From CALARM01 sp036746235 (lineage in GTDB: Bacteria > Vulcanimicrobiota > SpSt-956 > JAKJGF01), in assembly GCA_036746235.1 (NCBI GenBank), contig DAIOEN010000002.1, positions 1 to 64,000 on the forward strand: a DNA stretch of 64,000 nucleotides, read 5' to 3'. The position numbers were made by a program, and so were the translations under genes. Position 1 is the first letter of the stretch. Every line of letters starts with the position of its first letter. Positions 8,865-16,663 of this stretch are shown piece by piece. Below the pieces are notes generated by a model, which was not told the DNA's origin, searched no databases, and was given only the letters and a program-made list of their open reading frames with translations.

Positions 8865-10250
8865 CTACACACCTCCTATTACTACATCTTTAACCATCAA
8901 ATGAGGGCCTCCATGACCTGAACTCCACAACATTTGCATCGGGCCCACACTGCCTTTACCGCATCCGCCTGACTCATCCATGGAAAAATCATTCCCTATT
9001 GCTACTATATTCTGTAATGTTTCAAAAAGATTACCTGTAATATTCAAATCCCTTACCATATCCCTGATCTGACCTTTTTCTATCATATATCCGTACTGAG
9101 CGCCAAAGGTGAACATATCGCCTATAGTCTGTCCTCCCTTATGGCCTATAAGATAAATTCCTTTATCTATTGAAGCAATCATTTCTTCAACACTCGAAGT
9201 CCCTCTTTCGACAAATATATTGGACATTCGAACTATCGGAGTAAAGGTGAAATCTACGGCTCTTGCATTTCCTGTTACAGGCTCATCGTAAACAGATGAA
9301 GTTATCCTTGAATGAAGTCTTCCTACAAGGATTCCGTCTTTAATAAGTAAGCTTTTCCGTGATGCCACTCCTTCATCATCATATATATAATGACCCGATA
9401 CACCGGGGAAATTACCGGTATCTGAAATATTAAGGATTTCAGATCCCATTCTTCTTCCAATTCTCATTTCATTACGGATAGATTTATTATTTGCTATTGA
9501 ATCTGCCTCGCTCAGATGGCCGAATGCTTCATGAGTGAATACACCGCTGATGGAAGGATCGAGAATAACAGTATAAACGCCGGAATGTACAGGTTTTGCA
9601 GATAATAAATCGAGTGCGATTTTAAGTTTTTTCTCAACATCACTATGGCGGTTTTTTAGTTTTCCATAATTATCACATGCGCCGAAATGTATAGAAGAAC
9701 TCTGTATAATTCCATCGTCTCTTGCAGTTATACGGCCGTAAATAGCGCAGAAAACTTGTTCCTGATTTATACATGTTCCTTCTGTAGTCATAAAGAGTTT
9801 GTCTGAAGCATGTTCTTCATAATACATGGTGGCAGTTTGAATCTTTGGCACATCAAGGACAATATCCAGATATTCTTTAAGAAGATCCTTTTTTTCTTCA
9901 AGACTTATAGGCCTTGGATCGATTTCAGGATTAATTTTAACAGTATCTTTAACAACAGGCACAGAAGCAAGAGAAATTTTATCTTTTTTTCTTTTTCCGG
10001 TGCTTTTTGCCGATAGAACTGCTATGCTTACGGCATGGTCAAGGTTATCCATATCTGTCCATGAATTACACCCCATACCTCCGTCTGCTACTGCTCTTAT
10101 ATGGCCCCCAATCATCGTAGACTGGCTTATTTCTTTTAAATCGCGACCGGAAAAGAGAACTTTAGAATGAGATATTTTTTCCCATCTTGCATCTAAATAT
10201 TCTGCATCTGCAGATGATAAAGCTTTTTCTAAAACATCTTTCTCGTTCAA
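8865..10250 (-). CDS. tldD: TldD metalloprotease
   Basis: The 461-residue protein carries the TldD zinc motif HEAFGH (HExxxH) in THEAFGHLSEAD, plus typical blocks GRRMGSEILNISD, YIYDDEG and GGCGKGSVGPM. It is the catalytic subunit of the TldD/TldE protease, which processes peptides threaded into its central cavity. The start is TTG 10250 behind a G-rich Shine-Dalgarno (GGGGGG). The tldE gene follows after one base. Because the window also encodes a Nif11-type peptide precursor (33003-33248), a link to peptide maturation is possible, but the two loci are 23 kb apart and TldD/E is common without such peptides. Confidence 0.93.
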   Translation of the reverse strand: MNEKDVLEKALSSADAEYLDARWEKISHSKVLFSGRDLKEISQSTMIGGHIRAVADGGMGCNSWTDMDNLDHAVSIAVLSAKSTGKRKKDKISLASVPVVKDTVKINPEIDPRPISLEEKKDLLKEYLDIVLDVPKIQTATMYYEEHASDKLFMTTEGTCINQEQVFCAIYGRITARDDGIIQSSSIHFGACDNYGKLKNRHSDVEKKLKIALDLLSAKPVHSGVYTVILDPSISGVFTHEAFGHLSEADSIANNKSIRNEMRIGRRMGSEILNISDTGNFPGVSGHYIYDDEGVASRKSLLIKDGILVGRLHSRITSSVYDEPVTGNARAVDFTFTPIVRMSNIFVERGTSSVEEMIASIDKGIYLIGHKGGQTIGDMFTFGAQYGYMIEKGQIRDMVRDLNITGNLFETLQNIVAIGNDFSMDESGGCGKGSVGPMQMLWSSGHGGPHLMVKDVVIGGV

Positions 10251-10335
10251 TACTTATACCCCCCGACTATATTTATTTATTATATTGAAAATTCGATATA
10301 AATTATCCAACTCCTTGTAAAAATACTGTGGTGAA

Positions 10336-10413
10336 CATAAATAATACATATTCACTCTCGTGACTCGTGACGGGAGGAAGACTTTTATTACATGCTTATG
10401 GTCAGGTCAATAA
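10336..10413 (+). repeat. Dispersed repeat family B, copy 1
   Basis: This stretch matches the reverse complement of 28918-29003. Shared parts include ATTCxCTCTCGTGAC, then CGGGAxGAA, then TTTATTA, then CTTATGxTCAGGTCA. It lies in the 536-base spacer between tldD and the 706-residue repeat protein, where I see no gene. Confidence 0.65.
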
Positions 10414-10453
10414 ATTCAGATTTTCTTTATAATCATAGAGATTGCGTTTAAAA

Positions 10454-10496
10454 ATGACAGGTGAATTCATATAAAATGGAAAAAGAAACCTGTCAT
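10454..10496. repeat. Inverted repeat in spacer upstream of the repeat protein
   Basis: ATGACAGGT (10454-10462) and ACCTGTCAT (10488-10496) are exact reverse complements 25 bases apart, and a third half-related ACCTGTC occurs near 10514. It may be an operator or a short hairpin. The rest of the 10251-10786 spacer is AT-rich with no coding signal. Confidence 0.45.
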
Positions 10497-10786
10497 AGAA
10501 TATTCAGAGTGAAAAATGAATCTACCTGTCGTTAAAAGTTATAAAATCTTGAAAAAGATGTAAAAGAAATGTTATATTCAGGTAGGAGATGACATTTTAT
10601 TTATTCTGAAACTTTTTTGTTTTTTTTAAGGTTATATTATATAGTAAATTAATAATTGGATGGAAAAAGACGTCCTTTAAAAAGTGTTCTATAAAATTTT
10701 TCACATTATCCTCTGTATTATAAGAGTATTTATTCTTCTATTAAATTATTCAGGTTAATTAAAAGAAAAAGAAAGAAGGAAGCGAT

Positions 10787-12907
10787 ATGAAAATATTATC
10801 AGACCGATTTAGTAAAATCGATAAAGCCGGCAGTTTAGTCAACAAAAATACTGTAGAAAAGAATATTCTGGAAGTAAAAGACAGAGTCACCCTGTCACAT
10901 AATACCACAACGGCTCCTTCCGGGAAAGTTGCATCTATTGCCAGCACCGGTTTTACAGAGAGCGGAACACCGGAAAGGCTCGACACGCCTGCCAGCTTTC
11001 ATGGACAAAAAGAGCTTTTAGAGATTTTAAATAATATGACAGATGAAAATAATAATGTAAAATTCGTAGCATCTAAAGGACTGCTTGAAGCCCTTCAGTC
11101 TGAAGGCTCTTTCGATAAAACTGCTGTCCTTGTTAAAACCGGAGTGAATATTCTTTCTATAACAGCTCCTGCCGACGAAAATACCTTATTAGAAATTCAT
11201 GAGCCTTCTCTGGTAGAACATGAACTTAAAGATGAAGGCATGACAGATCTTCTGAACTTTATCCACTCTATAAGGGACAAAAAAACTCCCTGTGTAAATA
11301 CTTCTATTTCATTAAAAGCTCTGGAGCCTTTTATAAAACTGTTAGAAGGTGAAATTAAAGATAAAGATATGAGGGATCTTCTTACCTCTATCAGTTCTAT
11401 GTCCGGCAACAATAATGTAAAATATATTGCATACAAAGGGCTTCTGGAAGTATTAAATTCAGATAAAACAACCGATAAAACAGCTCTACTGGGTAAAATT
11501 GGAGAACATATAATGGCTTCAGATATTCCCGGGTATTCCAATGGAAACAGTTCTATCTCTCTAGAGGCGGCAAAACCACTGGTAGAAATTTTAAAAAGAC
11601 ATGTTGAAGATAAAGATCTCCAAAAAATGCTTGAAATGGCAGAGCATATTTCAGATAATGAACCATGCTTGAAATATGGCGCATACATGGGAATTTTTAA
11701 GACCATCGGTTCAGGAGAAGACCTTTCTGACAAAGTCCGTTTCTGGAGTAAAACAGGGGCCAATATCATGGATTCACCTGTTCCAGGTTACTCCTATGGA
11801 AATAGTTTTATATCAATGAAAGCTGTACAGCCATTTATAGAAGAGTTAAAACGTCATATTAATGACGGCCGGACTGAAGAACTGTTTGAGCTTATCGGCA
11901 AAATCCCGGACAACGAAGAGGCTGCAAAATTTGCTGCATGTAGAGGCCTTTTAGGCACAATGTATTCTGACCTTCCGGACAATAAAACAGCACTTTTAAG
12001 TAAAACTGCTTTCAATATTATGGAATCTAAGATTCCGGGCTATCAGTATGGAAACACCTCAATTTCCTTAAAAGCAGCAAAACCTTTTATAGAAAATTTA
12101 AATGGAGAGTTAAAAGATGAGAGAGGGAAAAAATTGATCGGTCTTGCCAGTGCATTACCAGATAGTGCAAATAATATAAAATTTACATTATACAAAGGTT
12201 TAGCGGATACTTTCTCTGGAGATATACCTTCCAGTAATGTTTCTCTCCTGGGCAGAGCCGCATCAAATATTCTGAATGTAACCTGCCCCGGCTATATCGA
12301 TGGTAATACGTCCATATCACTGGAAGCCACAGAACCTGTAATGAAAGCTCTGAAAGAAGAACTTGACGACAGTGAAAGCAGAGCCCTTTTTAATGTTACT
12401 TCTCTTTTAAAAGAAAAAAACAGTCCTCTAAAATATTGTGTTTATAAAGGTATCTCCAGCATATTTAGTTCCGGAGCAGGTAAAGATAATACTGTCAATC
12501 TGGTAAAAGCCGGTAATATTGCATTCAATACAACAGCTAAAGGCTATACCGATAAAAAAGCTTCTTATCATATAGAAGCGGCAGAGCTCTTTATGAATGC
12601 TATTAAAACTGAAGGAGATAAACATATTACAGCCCTCTGTAAAGCTGTAAGAGATGGTAATTATTCCGGCTTCAATGAAAAATATAAAGCCTATGCAACA
12701 CTACTTGATAGCACCATATTAGAGGAAAAGAGAAACAGACATCATAGAACTGCCGCTCTGCTTGCAATAGGCGGAACAGCAGGGCTGGCAATGGCTTTTG
12801 CTACATTCTCACACTCTATGCCTGTAATTGGCTCTGTTATTTCTGCACTTGCAGGAGCAAGTTTTGTTGAAGCTACAATTCAGCACATTAAAGCTATGAA
12901 TATTTAA
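10787..12907 (+). CDS. Large internally repetitive protein with C-terminal membrane hairpin, unknown function
   Basis: The family is not recognised. From about residue 65 to 650 the protein is built of units of roughly 84 residues. Each contains a segment like ISLKAAKPFIExL, an acidic helical part, then VKYxxYKGLL, then TALLxKxxxNIM, then PGYxYGNTS. The ISL(K/E)A motif recurs near residues 174, 257, 342, 425, 509 and 594. The C-terminus has two hydrophobic stretches (TAALLAIGGTAGLAMAFATF and MPVIGSVISALAGASFVEA) that look like a membrane hairpin. There is no signal peptide. The helical repeats suggest an alpha-solenoid scaffold. GAAGGAAGCGAT precedes ATG 10787. It is monocistronic. Confidence 0.8.
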   Translation: MKILSDRFSKIDKAGSLVNKNTVEKNILEVKDRVTLSHNTTTAPSGKVASIASTGFTESGTPERLDTPASFHGQKELLEILNNMTDENNNVKFVASKGLLEALQSEGSFDKTAVLVKTGVNILSITAPADENTLLEIHEPSLVEHELKDEGMTDLLNFIHSIRDKKTPCVNTSISLKALEPFIKLLEGEIKDKDMRDLLTSISSMSGNNNVKYIAYKGLLEVLNSDKTTDKTALLGKIGEHIMASDIPGYSNGNSSISLEAAKPLVEILKRHVEDKDLQKMLEMAEHISDNEPCLKYGAYMGIFKTIGSGEDLSDKVRFWSKTGANIMDSPVPGYSYGNSFISMKAVQPFIEELKRHINDGRTEELFELIGKIPDNEEAAKFAACRGLLGTMYSDLPDNKTALLSKTAFNIMESKIPGYQYGNTSISLKAAKPFIENLNGELKDERGKKLIGLASALPDSANNIKFTLYKGLADTFSGDIPSSNVSLLGRAASNILNVTCPGYIDGNTSISLEATEPVMKALKEELDDSESRALFNVTSLLKEKNSPLKYCVYKGISSIFSSGAGKDNTVNLVKAGNIAFNTTAKGYTDKKASYHIEAAELFMNAIKTEGDKHITALCKAVRDGNYSGFNEKYKAYATLLDSTILEEKRNRHHRTAALLAIGGTAGLAMAFATFSHSMPVIGSVISALAGASFVEATIQHIKAMNI

Positions 12908-13214
12908 TTTTTTTGACATAGTTCAAATTTCAGGGCGAATATAAACATGATTTACGCATTTTGAAAATTTAAAAGTGAAGGTTTCAGAATACAGGAGACA
13001 GGAAACAGTAGATTTATATTTATTCTGATTCCTGACTACTGAATTCACTGGCTCTTCATAAAATTTTGCGTAACTCCTGTATAAAGCTCCTGCATGATTG
13101 AATTCTCTGAAATAACTTGTAAATACTGGATTGTTTATCTGTAAATCATGAATATGACTGTTCCACCGCCAAGGTACATTTGAATAGTTTTAATGGCTCC
13201 TAATTCTTGGGATT
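12908..13214. other. Non-coding spacer with short imperfect repeats
   Basis: No gene is visible. The segment TTCAGAATACAGGAG and its later inverse-like TATTCTGATTCCTG (about 12984-13030) form an imperfect inverted repeat. At 13049-13085 a stretch with TTCATAAAATTTTGCGTA resembles repeat family D (22798, 43193). Confidence 0.5.
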
Positions 13215-13371
<157 letters not shown>

Positions 13372-13520
13372 CCTGCCAGATATAGAGGGAGTATTCCTGG
13401 ATTTTTTAGGAATGGGGGGCGTTCTAATCCTTACCAATTGATTGGTGGGTGATTCACATAAAAAAGGATTTTCTAAAGAAATATTGAATATGTGAAAAAA
13501 ATTTTAGGAATCGGTGATTT

Positions 13521-14018
13521 ATGAAGAAAAAGGGTGTTTATGCAGGGAGTTTTGATCCTATAACCAACGGTCATATGTGGATGATAAGAGAAGGTTCTCT
13601 TTTATTCGACGAATTTGTAGTGGTAATAGGGACAAATCCTGATAAGAATTATACGTTTACTACTGAAGAAAGATTCCACCTCATAGAGAAGAGTATAAAA
13701 GGTATAGATAATGTGAAAATTGACTCTATGGAGAATCGCTTTCTTGTAAGATATGCAGAAAATATAGGAGCCAATTATATACTCAGAGGGATAAGGTCTG
13801 AAAATGATTACAGTTTCGAACGGGTAATGAGAAATATAAACGGAGATATGAACAGTGATATCACTACAATATTTCTCATACCTCCCAGGGAAATTGCAGA
13901 AGTGAGTTCAAGTATGGTAAAAGGTCTGATAGGTCCAGATGATTGGAGAAGTGTTGTTAAAAAATATGTACCTTTACCTGTTTATAACCTCTTTCTGGAG
14001 AGATTCGATAAGACCTGA
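13521..14018 (+). CDS. coaD: Phosphopantetheine adenylyltransferase
   Basis: This 165-residue nucleotidyltransferase converts 4'-phosphopantetheine and ATP to dephospho-CoA, the penultimate step of CoA synthesis. It has the N-terminal GSFDPITNGH signature (HxGH-type nucleotide-binding motif), the substrate loop YILRGIRSENDYSFE and the C-terminal EVSSSMVKGL equivalent of the ISSTxVR motif. Length is normal for CoaD. AGGAATCGGTG lies upstream of ATG 13521. An inverted repeat TTCACATA/TATGTGAA (13453-13460/13489-13496) just upstream could be a regulatory site. The IRSENDYSFE loop differs slightly from the usual LRxxxDFEYE, so a related adenylyltransferase is a minor alternative. Confidence 0.9.
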   Translation: MKKKGVYAGSFDPITNGHMWMIREGSLLFDEFVVVIGTNPDKNYTFTTEERFHLIEKSIKGIDNVKIDSMENRFLVRYAENIGANYILRGIRSENDYSFERVMRNINGDMNSDITTIFLIPPREIAEVSSSMVKGLIGPDDWRSVVKKYVPLPVYNLFLERFDKT

Positions 14019-14028
14019 TTATTCAGGG

Positions 14029-14090
14029 AAAAATGGGGTATCTCAAAAATACTTCTTTTGTTCATTTGATTTTTGGGATAACCCCATTTT
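14029..14090. terminator. Bidirectional terminator between coaD and the Gly-rich gene
   Basis: AAAAATGGGGTATCTCAAAAAT (14029-14050) pairs with the segment 14069-14090 (ATTTTTGGGATAACCCCATT...) with one bulge and one mismatch. The stem is flanked by A and T tracts and lies between converging genes. Confidence 0.85.
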
Positions 14091-14110
14091 CACCTGGCTA
14101 TTATATTATT

Positions 14111-15079
14111 TTATTTATACTGAACTGTCCCCAGCATAGAAGCAGGATTACCATAATTATTTAGCATACCCGGCATACCTGCTCCCTGTCGAGGTATCAT
14201 CTCTCCACCTGCCTGTCCCTGGGCCATCTGAAGCTTCTGTTTCAATTGAGGTGTCTGTGGCTGCCAGCCCTGACTCTGGGCAGACTGCAAATCTGTCTGT
14301 AACTGCTGTTTGGCCTGGGCTGCATTGCCTCCGCCCATTCCCTGCTGCTGCCCCATACCTGGCATACCCATGGCTCCACCCATAGCTGGATTTATACCGC
14401 CTACACCGCCCATACCACTCTGTATTGCTCCCGTTTGCTGCATCCCCTGAAGACCTGGCTGGCCCATTATAGCGGGCTGCTGTCCCAGCATACCTGCTGC
14501 CTGAAGTACTCTATCACAATCGGCATTTATAATCTGATCCCAGTCCTGTTTTCCCTGATTGGGATTCATCTGCCCCGCCTGAGGCCCCCCTGCTTCTTTG
14601 GGTTTATCTCCGCCGCCTTCACCTTTGCCGCCGCCGCCTTCGCCGCCGCCGCCGCCGCCGCATTCCTTTGCTTTTTCTTCTTCTTTCGGCTTCATGGCAT
14701 CCTGAAGAGCCTTCAATATGTCATCAAGCTTGTCATTAGTTGCAGATGCATCACCTGTACTTGCATTTGCTCCGCTTGCGCCTGCTCCGCTTGCTGCTGC
14801 TCCGCTTGCCGCTGCGCCTGATGCTTCACCGGGTTTTGTTTCTGAACCGGGTTTTGTTTCTTTTCCTTCTTTTACTTCTTTTTTAGCATCATCAGAAAGC
14901 TTTGCCTCTTCACCTTTTTTTGTTTCTTTTCCGGCTTTTGTTTCTTTATTTTTTTCTGCTCCTTTAGTCTTTTCAGCTCCTTTTGGTTTCTGAGTCTGAC
15001 TTTTCTTTGATGCTGAAGATTTTGATGATTTACTGGCTGATGATCTTGATGCTCCTTTGCTACCACCTATTTTTCCCAT
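14111..15079 (-). CDS. Low-complexity Ser/Lys-Gly-Gln-rich protein, paralog 1, sigma-54 controlled
   Basis: The 322-residue protein is unknown. Its layout is: MGKIGGSKGASRSS and a Ser/Lys-rich basic start; a Lys/Glu-rich charged zone (30-85); an Ala/Gly/Ser repeat; a conserved helix NDKLDDILKALQDAM; a poly-Gly block after KEC; QMNPNQGKQDW and NADCDRVLQAAG; then a Gly/Met/Gln-rich tail with AKQQLQTDLQSAQ and GWQPQTPQLKQKLQMA. The paralog at 15319-16206 shares all blocks in order, including both Cys contexts (KECGGG, NADCDRV). There is no signal peptide or membrane segment. AAAGGAGC precedes the ATG. A -24/-12 promoter lies about 85 bases upstream. The poly-Gly block is encoded by a GCC/GCG-rich triplet tract that could vary in length. 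A structural or matrix-like role is only a guess. Confidence 0.8.
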   Translation of the reverse strand: MGKIGGSKGASRSSASKSSKSSASKKSQTQKPKGAEKTKGAEKNKETKAGKETKKGEEAKLSDDAKKEVKEGKETKPGSETKPGEASGAAASGAAASGAGASGANASTGDASATNDKLDDILKALQDAMKPKEEEKAKECGGGGGGEGGGGKGEGGGDKPKEAGGPQAGQMNPNQGKQDWDQIINADCDRVLQAAGMLGQQPAIMGQPGLQGMQQTGAIQSGMGGVGGINPAMGGAMGMPGMGQQQGMGGGNAAQAKQQLQTDLQSAQSQGWQPQTPQLKQKLQMAQGQAGGEMIPRQGAGMPGMLNNYGNPASMLGTVQYK

Positions 15080-15163
15080 ATTATAACAGCTCCTTTCATA
15101 TTTTTAATCACCTGTATTAACTACCAGGTAAATTAATTACTTTTTATTCTTAATATTTATATA

Positions 15164-15179
15164 AGCAATATTTATGCCA
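15164..15179 (-). promoter_or_regulatory. Consensus sigma-54 (-24/-12) promoter of paralog 1
   Basis: On the minus strand the sequence is TGGCATAAATATTGCT. It fits TGGCAYR-N4-TTGCW exactly, with the GG and GC doublets 10 bases apart. Transcription would begin near 15153. The identical 16 bases occur before the paralog (16366-16381), and flanking bases are conserved too. Confidence 0.85.
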
Positions 15180-15288
15180 AAGGATAAACCATAATTTTTT
15201 TCTTATATAAATACCCTTTTATACCCTTGTTTAAATATTATCTTATTATTTTTTTCATAAATAAACTGTCGGCAGAATCGTCGAAGGA

Positions 15289-15302
15289 GACAATTTTGTC
15301 GA
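15289..15302. promoter_or_regulatory. Candidate activator (enhancer) site upstream of paralog 1
   Basis: GACAATTTTGTCGA matches GACCATTTTGTCGA at 16536-16549 in 13 of 14 positions. It sits about 110-125 bases upstream of the -24 element, a usual distance for NtrC-type enhancers. It lies within a larger inverted repeat, ACTGTCG (15265-15271) and CGACAGT (15299-15305). Confidence 0.55.
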
Positions 15303-15318
15303 CAGTCAATTTATTTTA

Positions 15319-16206
15319 TTAAATCATTCTACCTGGGCCCATAACCGGAACTGCCTGGCCGGGGGTCATTACGCCCATTCCCGGCATGCCCTGCTGCTGC
15401 CCCATCATATCTCCGCCTGCCTGCATGGCCATCTGTAACTTCTGTTTCAATTGCGGTGTCTGAGGCTGCCATCCCTGTCCCTGAGCAGATTGCAAATCTT
15501 TCTGTAACTGCTGTTTTGCCTGAGTAAGATTGCCTCCCCCCATACCTGTCATACCCATAACTCCGCCCATAGCTGGATTCATACCGCCGCCAATACCACC
15601 TGCACCCTGTACCCCGCCGGCACCTGGCATACCCTGCATACCCTGCTGGCCCATCATACAACCCATGCCAGCTGCCTGAATTACTCTGTCACAATCGGCA
15701 TTTATAATCATATCCCAGTCCTGTTTTCCCTGATTGGGATTCATCTGTGGTCCACCTGCAGATCCTGCGTCTTTAGCCTTATCTCCACCGCCGCCTTCGC
15801 CGCCGCCTCCTTCACCGCCACCGCCGCCACATTCCTTTCCCTTTTCGGCTTCTTTTGGCTTCATGGCGTCCTGGAGAGCTTTCAATATGTCATCCAGTTT
15901 ATCATTAATTGCATTTGAGCCCTGACCTGTACTTGTTTGACCTGTACTTGGTTCTGTTGGCTTTGGTTCTGTTTGATTTGGCGGTGTAAAGCCATATACC
16001 GTTCTCATATCTTCTTTTTTGGCATCGTCAGAAAGCTTTGTCTGCTCACTATTTTTCGTTTCTTTACTTTTCTCAGTTTCTTTAGTTTTTTCAGCTTCCT
16101 TTGGTTGCTGGTTTTTTGATGTTTGAGATTTTTTTGAAGCTGACGATTTTGTTGATTTACTGGATGATGAACGGGAAGCTCCTTTACTACTACCTATTTT
16201 TCCCAT
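15319..16206 (-). CDS. Low-complexity Ser/Lys-Gly-Gln-rich protein, paralog 2, sigma-54 controlled
   Basis: This 295-residue paralog of the 14111-15079 protein begins MGKIGSSKGASRSSSSKSTK. It has a shorter charged zone, a Thr/Pro-rich linker (TEPKPTEPSTGQTS), the shared NDKLDDILKALQDAM helix, a Cys-poly-Gly block, MNPNQGKQDW, NADCDRVIQAAG, and a Met/Gly/Gln tail ending in MGPGRMI. The shared blocks show recent tandem duplication with divergence in the linkers. GAAAGGAGC precedes the ATG. The gene is divergent from the histidine kinase operon and has its own -24/-12 promoter about 160 bases upstream. The cellular role is unknown; absence of an export signal suggests a cytoplasmic protein unless a non-classical route is used. 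Confidence 0.8.
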   Translation of the reverse strand: MGKIGSSKGASRSSSSKSTKSSASKKSQTSKNQQPKEAEKTKETEKSKETKNSEQTKLSDDAKKEDMRTVYGFTPPNQTEPKPTEPSTGQTSTGQGSNAINDKLDDILKALQDAMKPKEAEKGKECGGGGGEGGGGEGGGGDKAKDAGSAGGPQMNPNQGKQDWDMIINADCDRVIQAAGMGCMMGQQGMQGMPGAGGVQGAGGIGGGMNPAMGGVMGMTGMGGGNLTQAKQQLQKDLQSAQGQGWQPQTPQLKQKLQMAMQAGGDMMGQQQGMPGMGVMTPGQAVPVMGPGRMI

Positions 16207-16365
16207 ATTTATAACCGCTCCTTTCCTGAATATTTACTGAAGTGAGTACAGGTAAATCTTTTCATGATATTCCACAGGAAGAAACAATACTGCCCATACT
16301 TATACTCAAATCAGTAATTATCTCTGATTTATGTACCATCTCTATTACTATTTTGTATATTATTT

Positions 16366-16381
16366 AGCAATATTTATGCCA
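16366..16381 (-). promoter_or_regulatory. Consensus sigma-54 (-24/-12) promoter of paralog 2
   Basis: The minus strand again reads TGGCATAAATATTGCT, identical to 15164-15179. The predicted start near 16354 leaves a leader of about 150 bases before the ATG at 16206. Confidence 0.85.
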
Positions 16382-16532
16382 ATGGATAAATCATAAAAAA
16401 TTTTCCGGAATATACCTTTTCTTCTGCCTGACGTAAATATTATAGATATTCCTCGCGTCACCCGTTACAAAGCATTTAATTTCCAATAAGTTATGAAAGT
16501 AAATATAAATTTTTTTGTAACGAGAAAAGATA

Positions 16533-16550
16533 TTCGACCATTTTGTCGAA
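16533..16550. promoter_or_regulatory. Candidate activator (enhancer) site upstream of paralog 2
   Basis: TTCGAC-N6-GTCGAA is a dyad containing GACCATTTTGTCGA, shared with 15289-15302. It lies about 155-170 bases upstream of the -24 element and also just upstream of the kinase gene, so it could autoregulate the divergent operon. Confidence 0.55.
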
Positions 16551-16552
16551 TT

Positions 16553-16632
16553 AAATTATTTAAATAAATTGCTTCTCCATAGTTTTCATTTAAAGCTTTA
16601 TTTTACGACAGTAAAAATGAAATTTCCTATAA
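16553..16632 (+). repeat. Dispersed repeat family A, copy 1
   Basis: About 80 bases (ATTTAAATAAATTGC..., TTTTCATTTAAAGC, TTTTACGACAGTAAAA, ATTTCCTATA) match 25416-25464 and 25794-25873. It forms the immediate upstream region of the histidine kinase gene. Confidence 0.75.
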
Positions 16633-16663
16633 AAAAAATCTATAAGATTAGTAGAGAGTTCTT

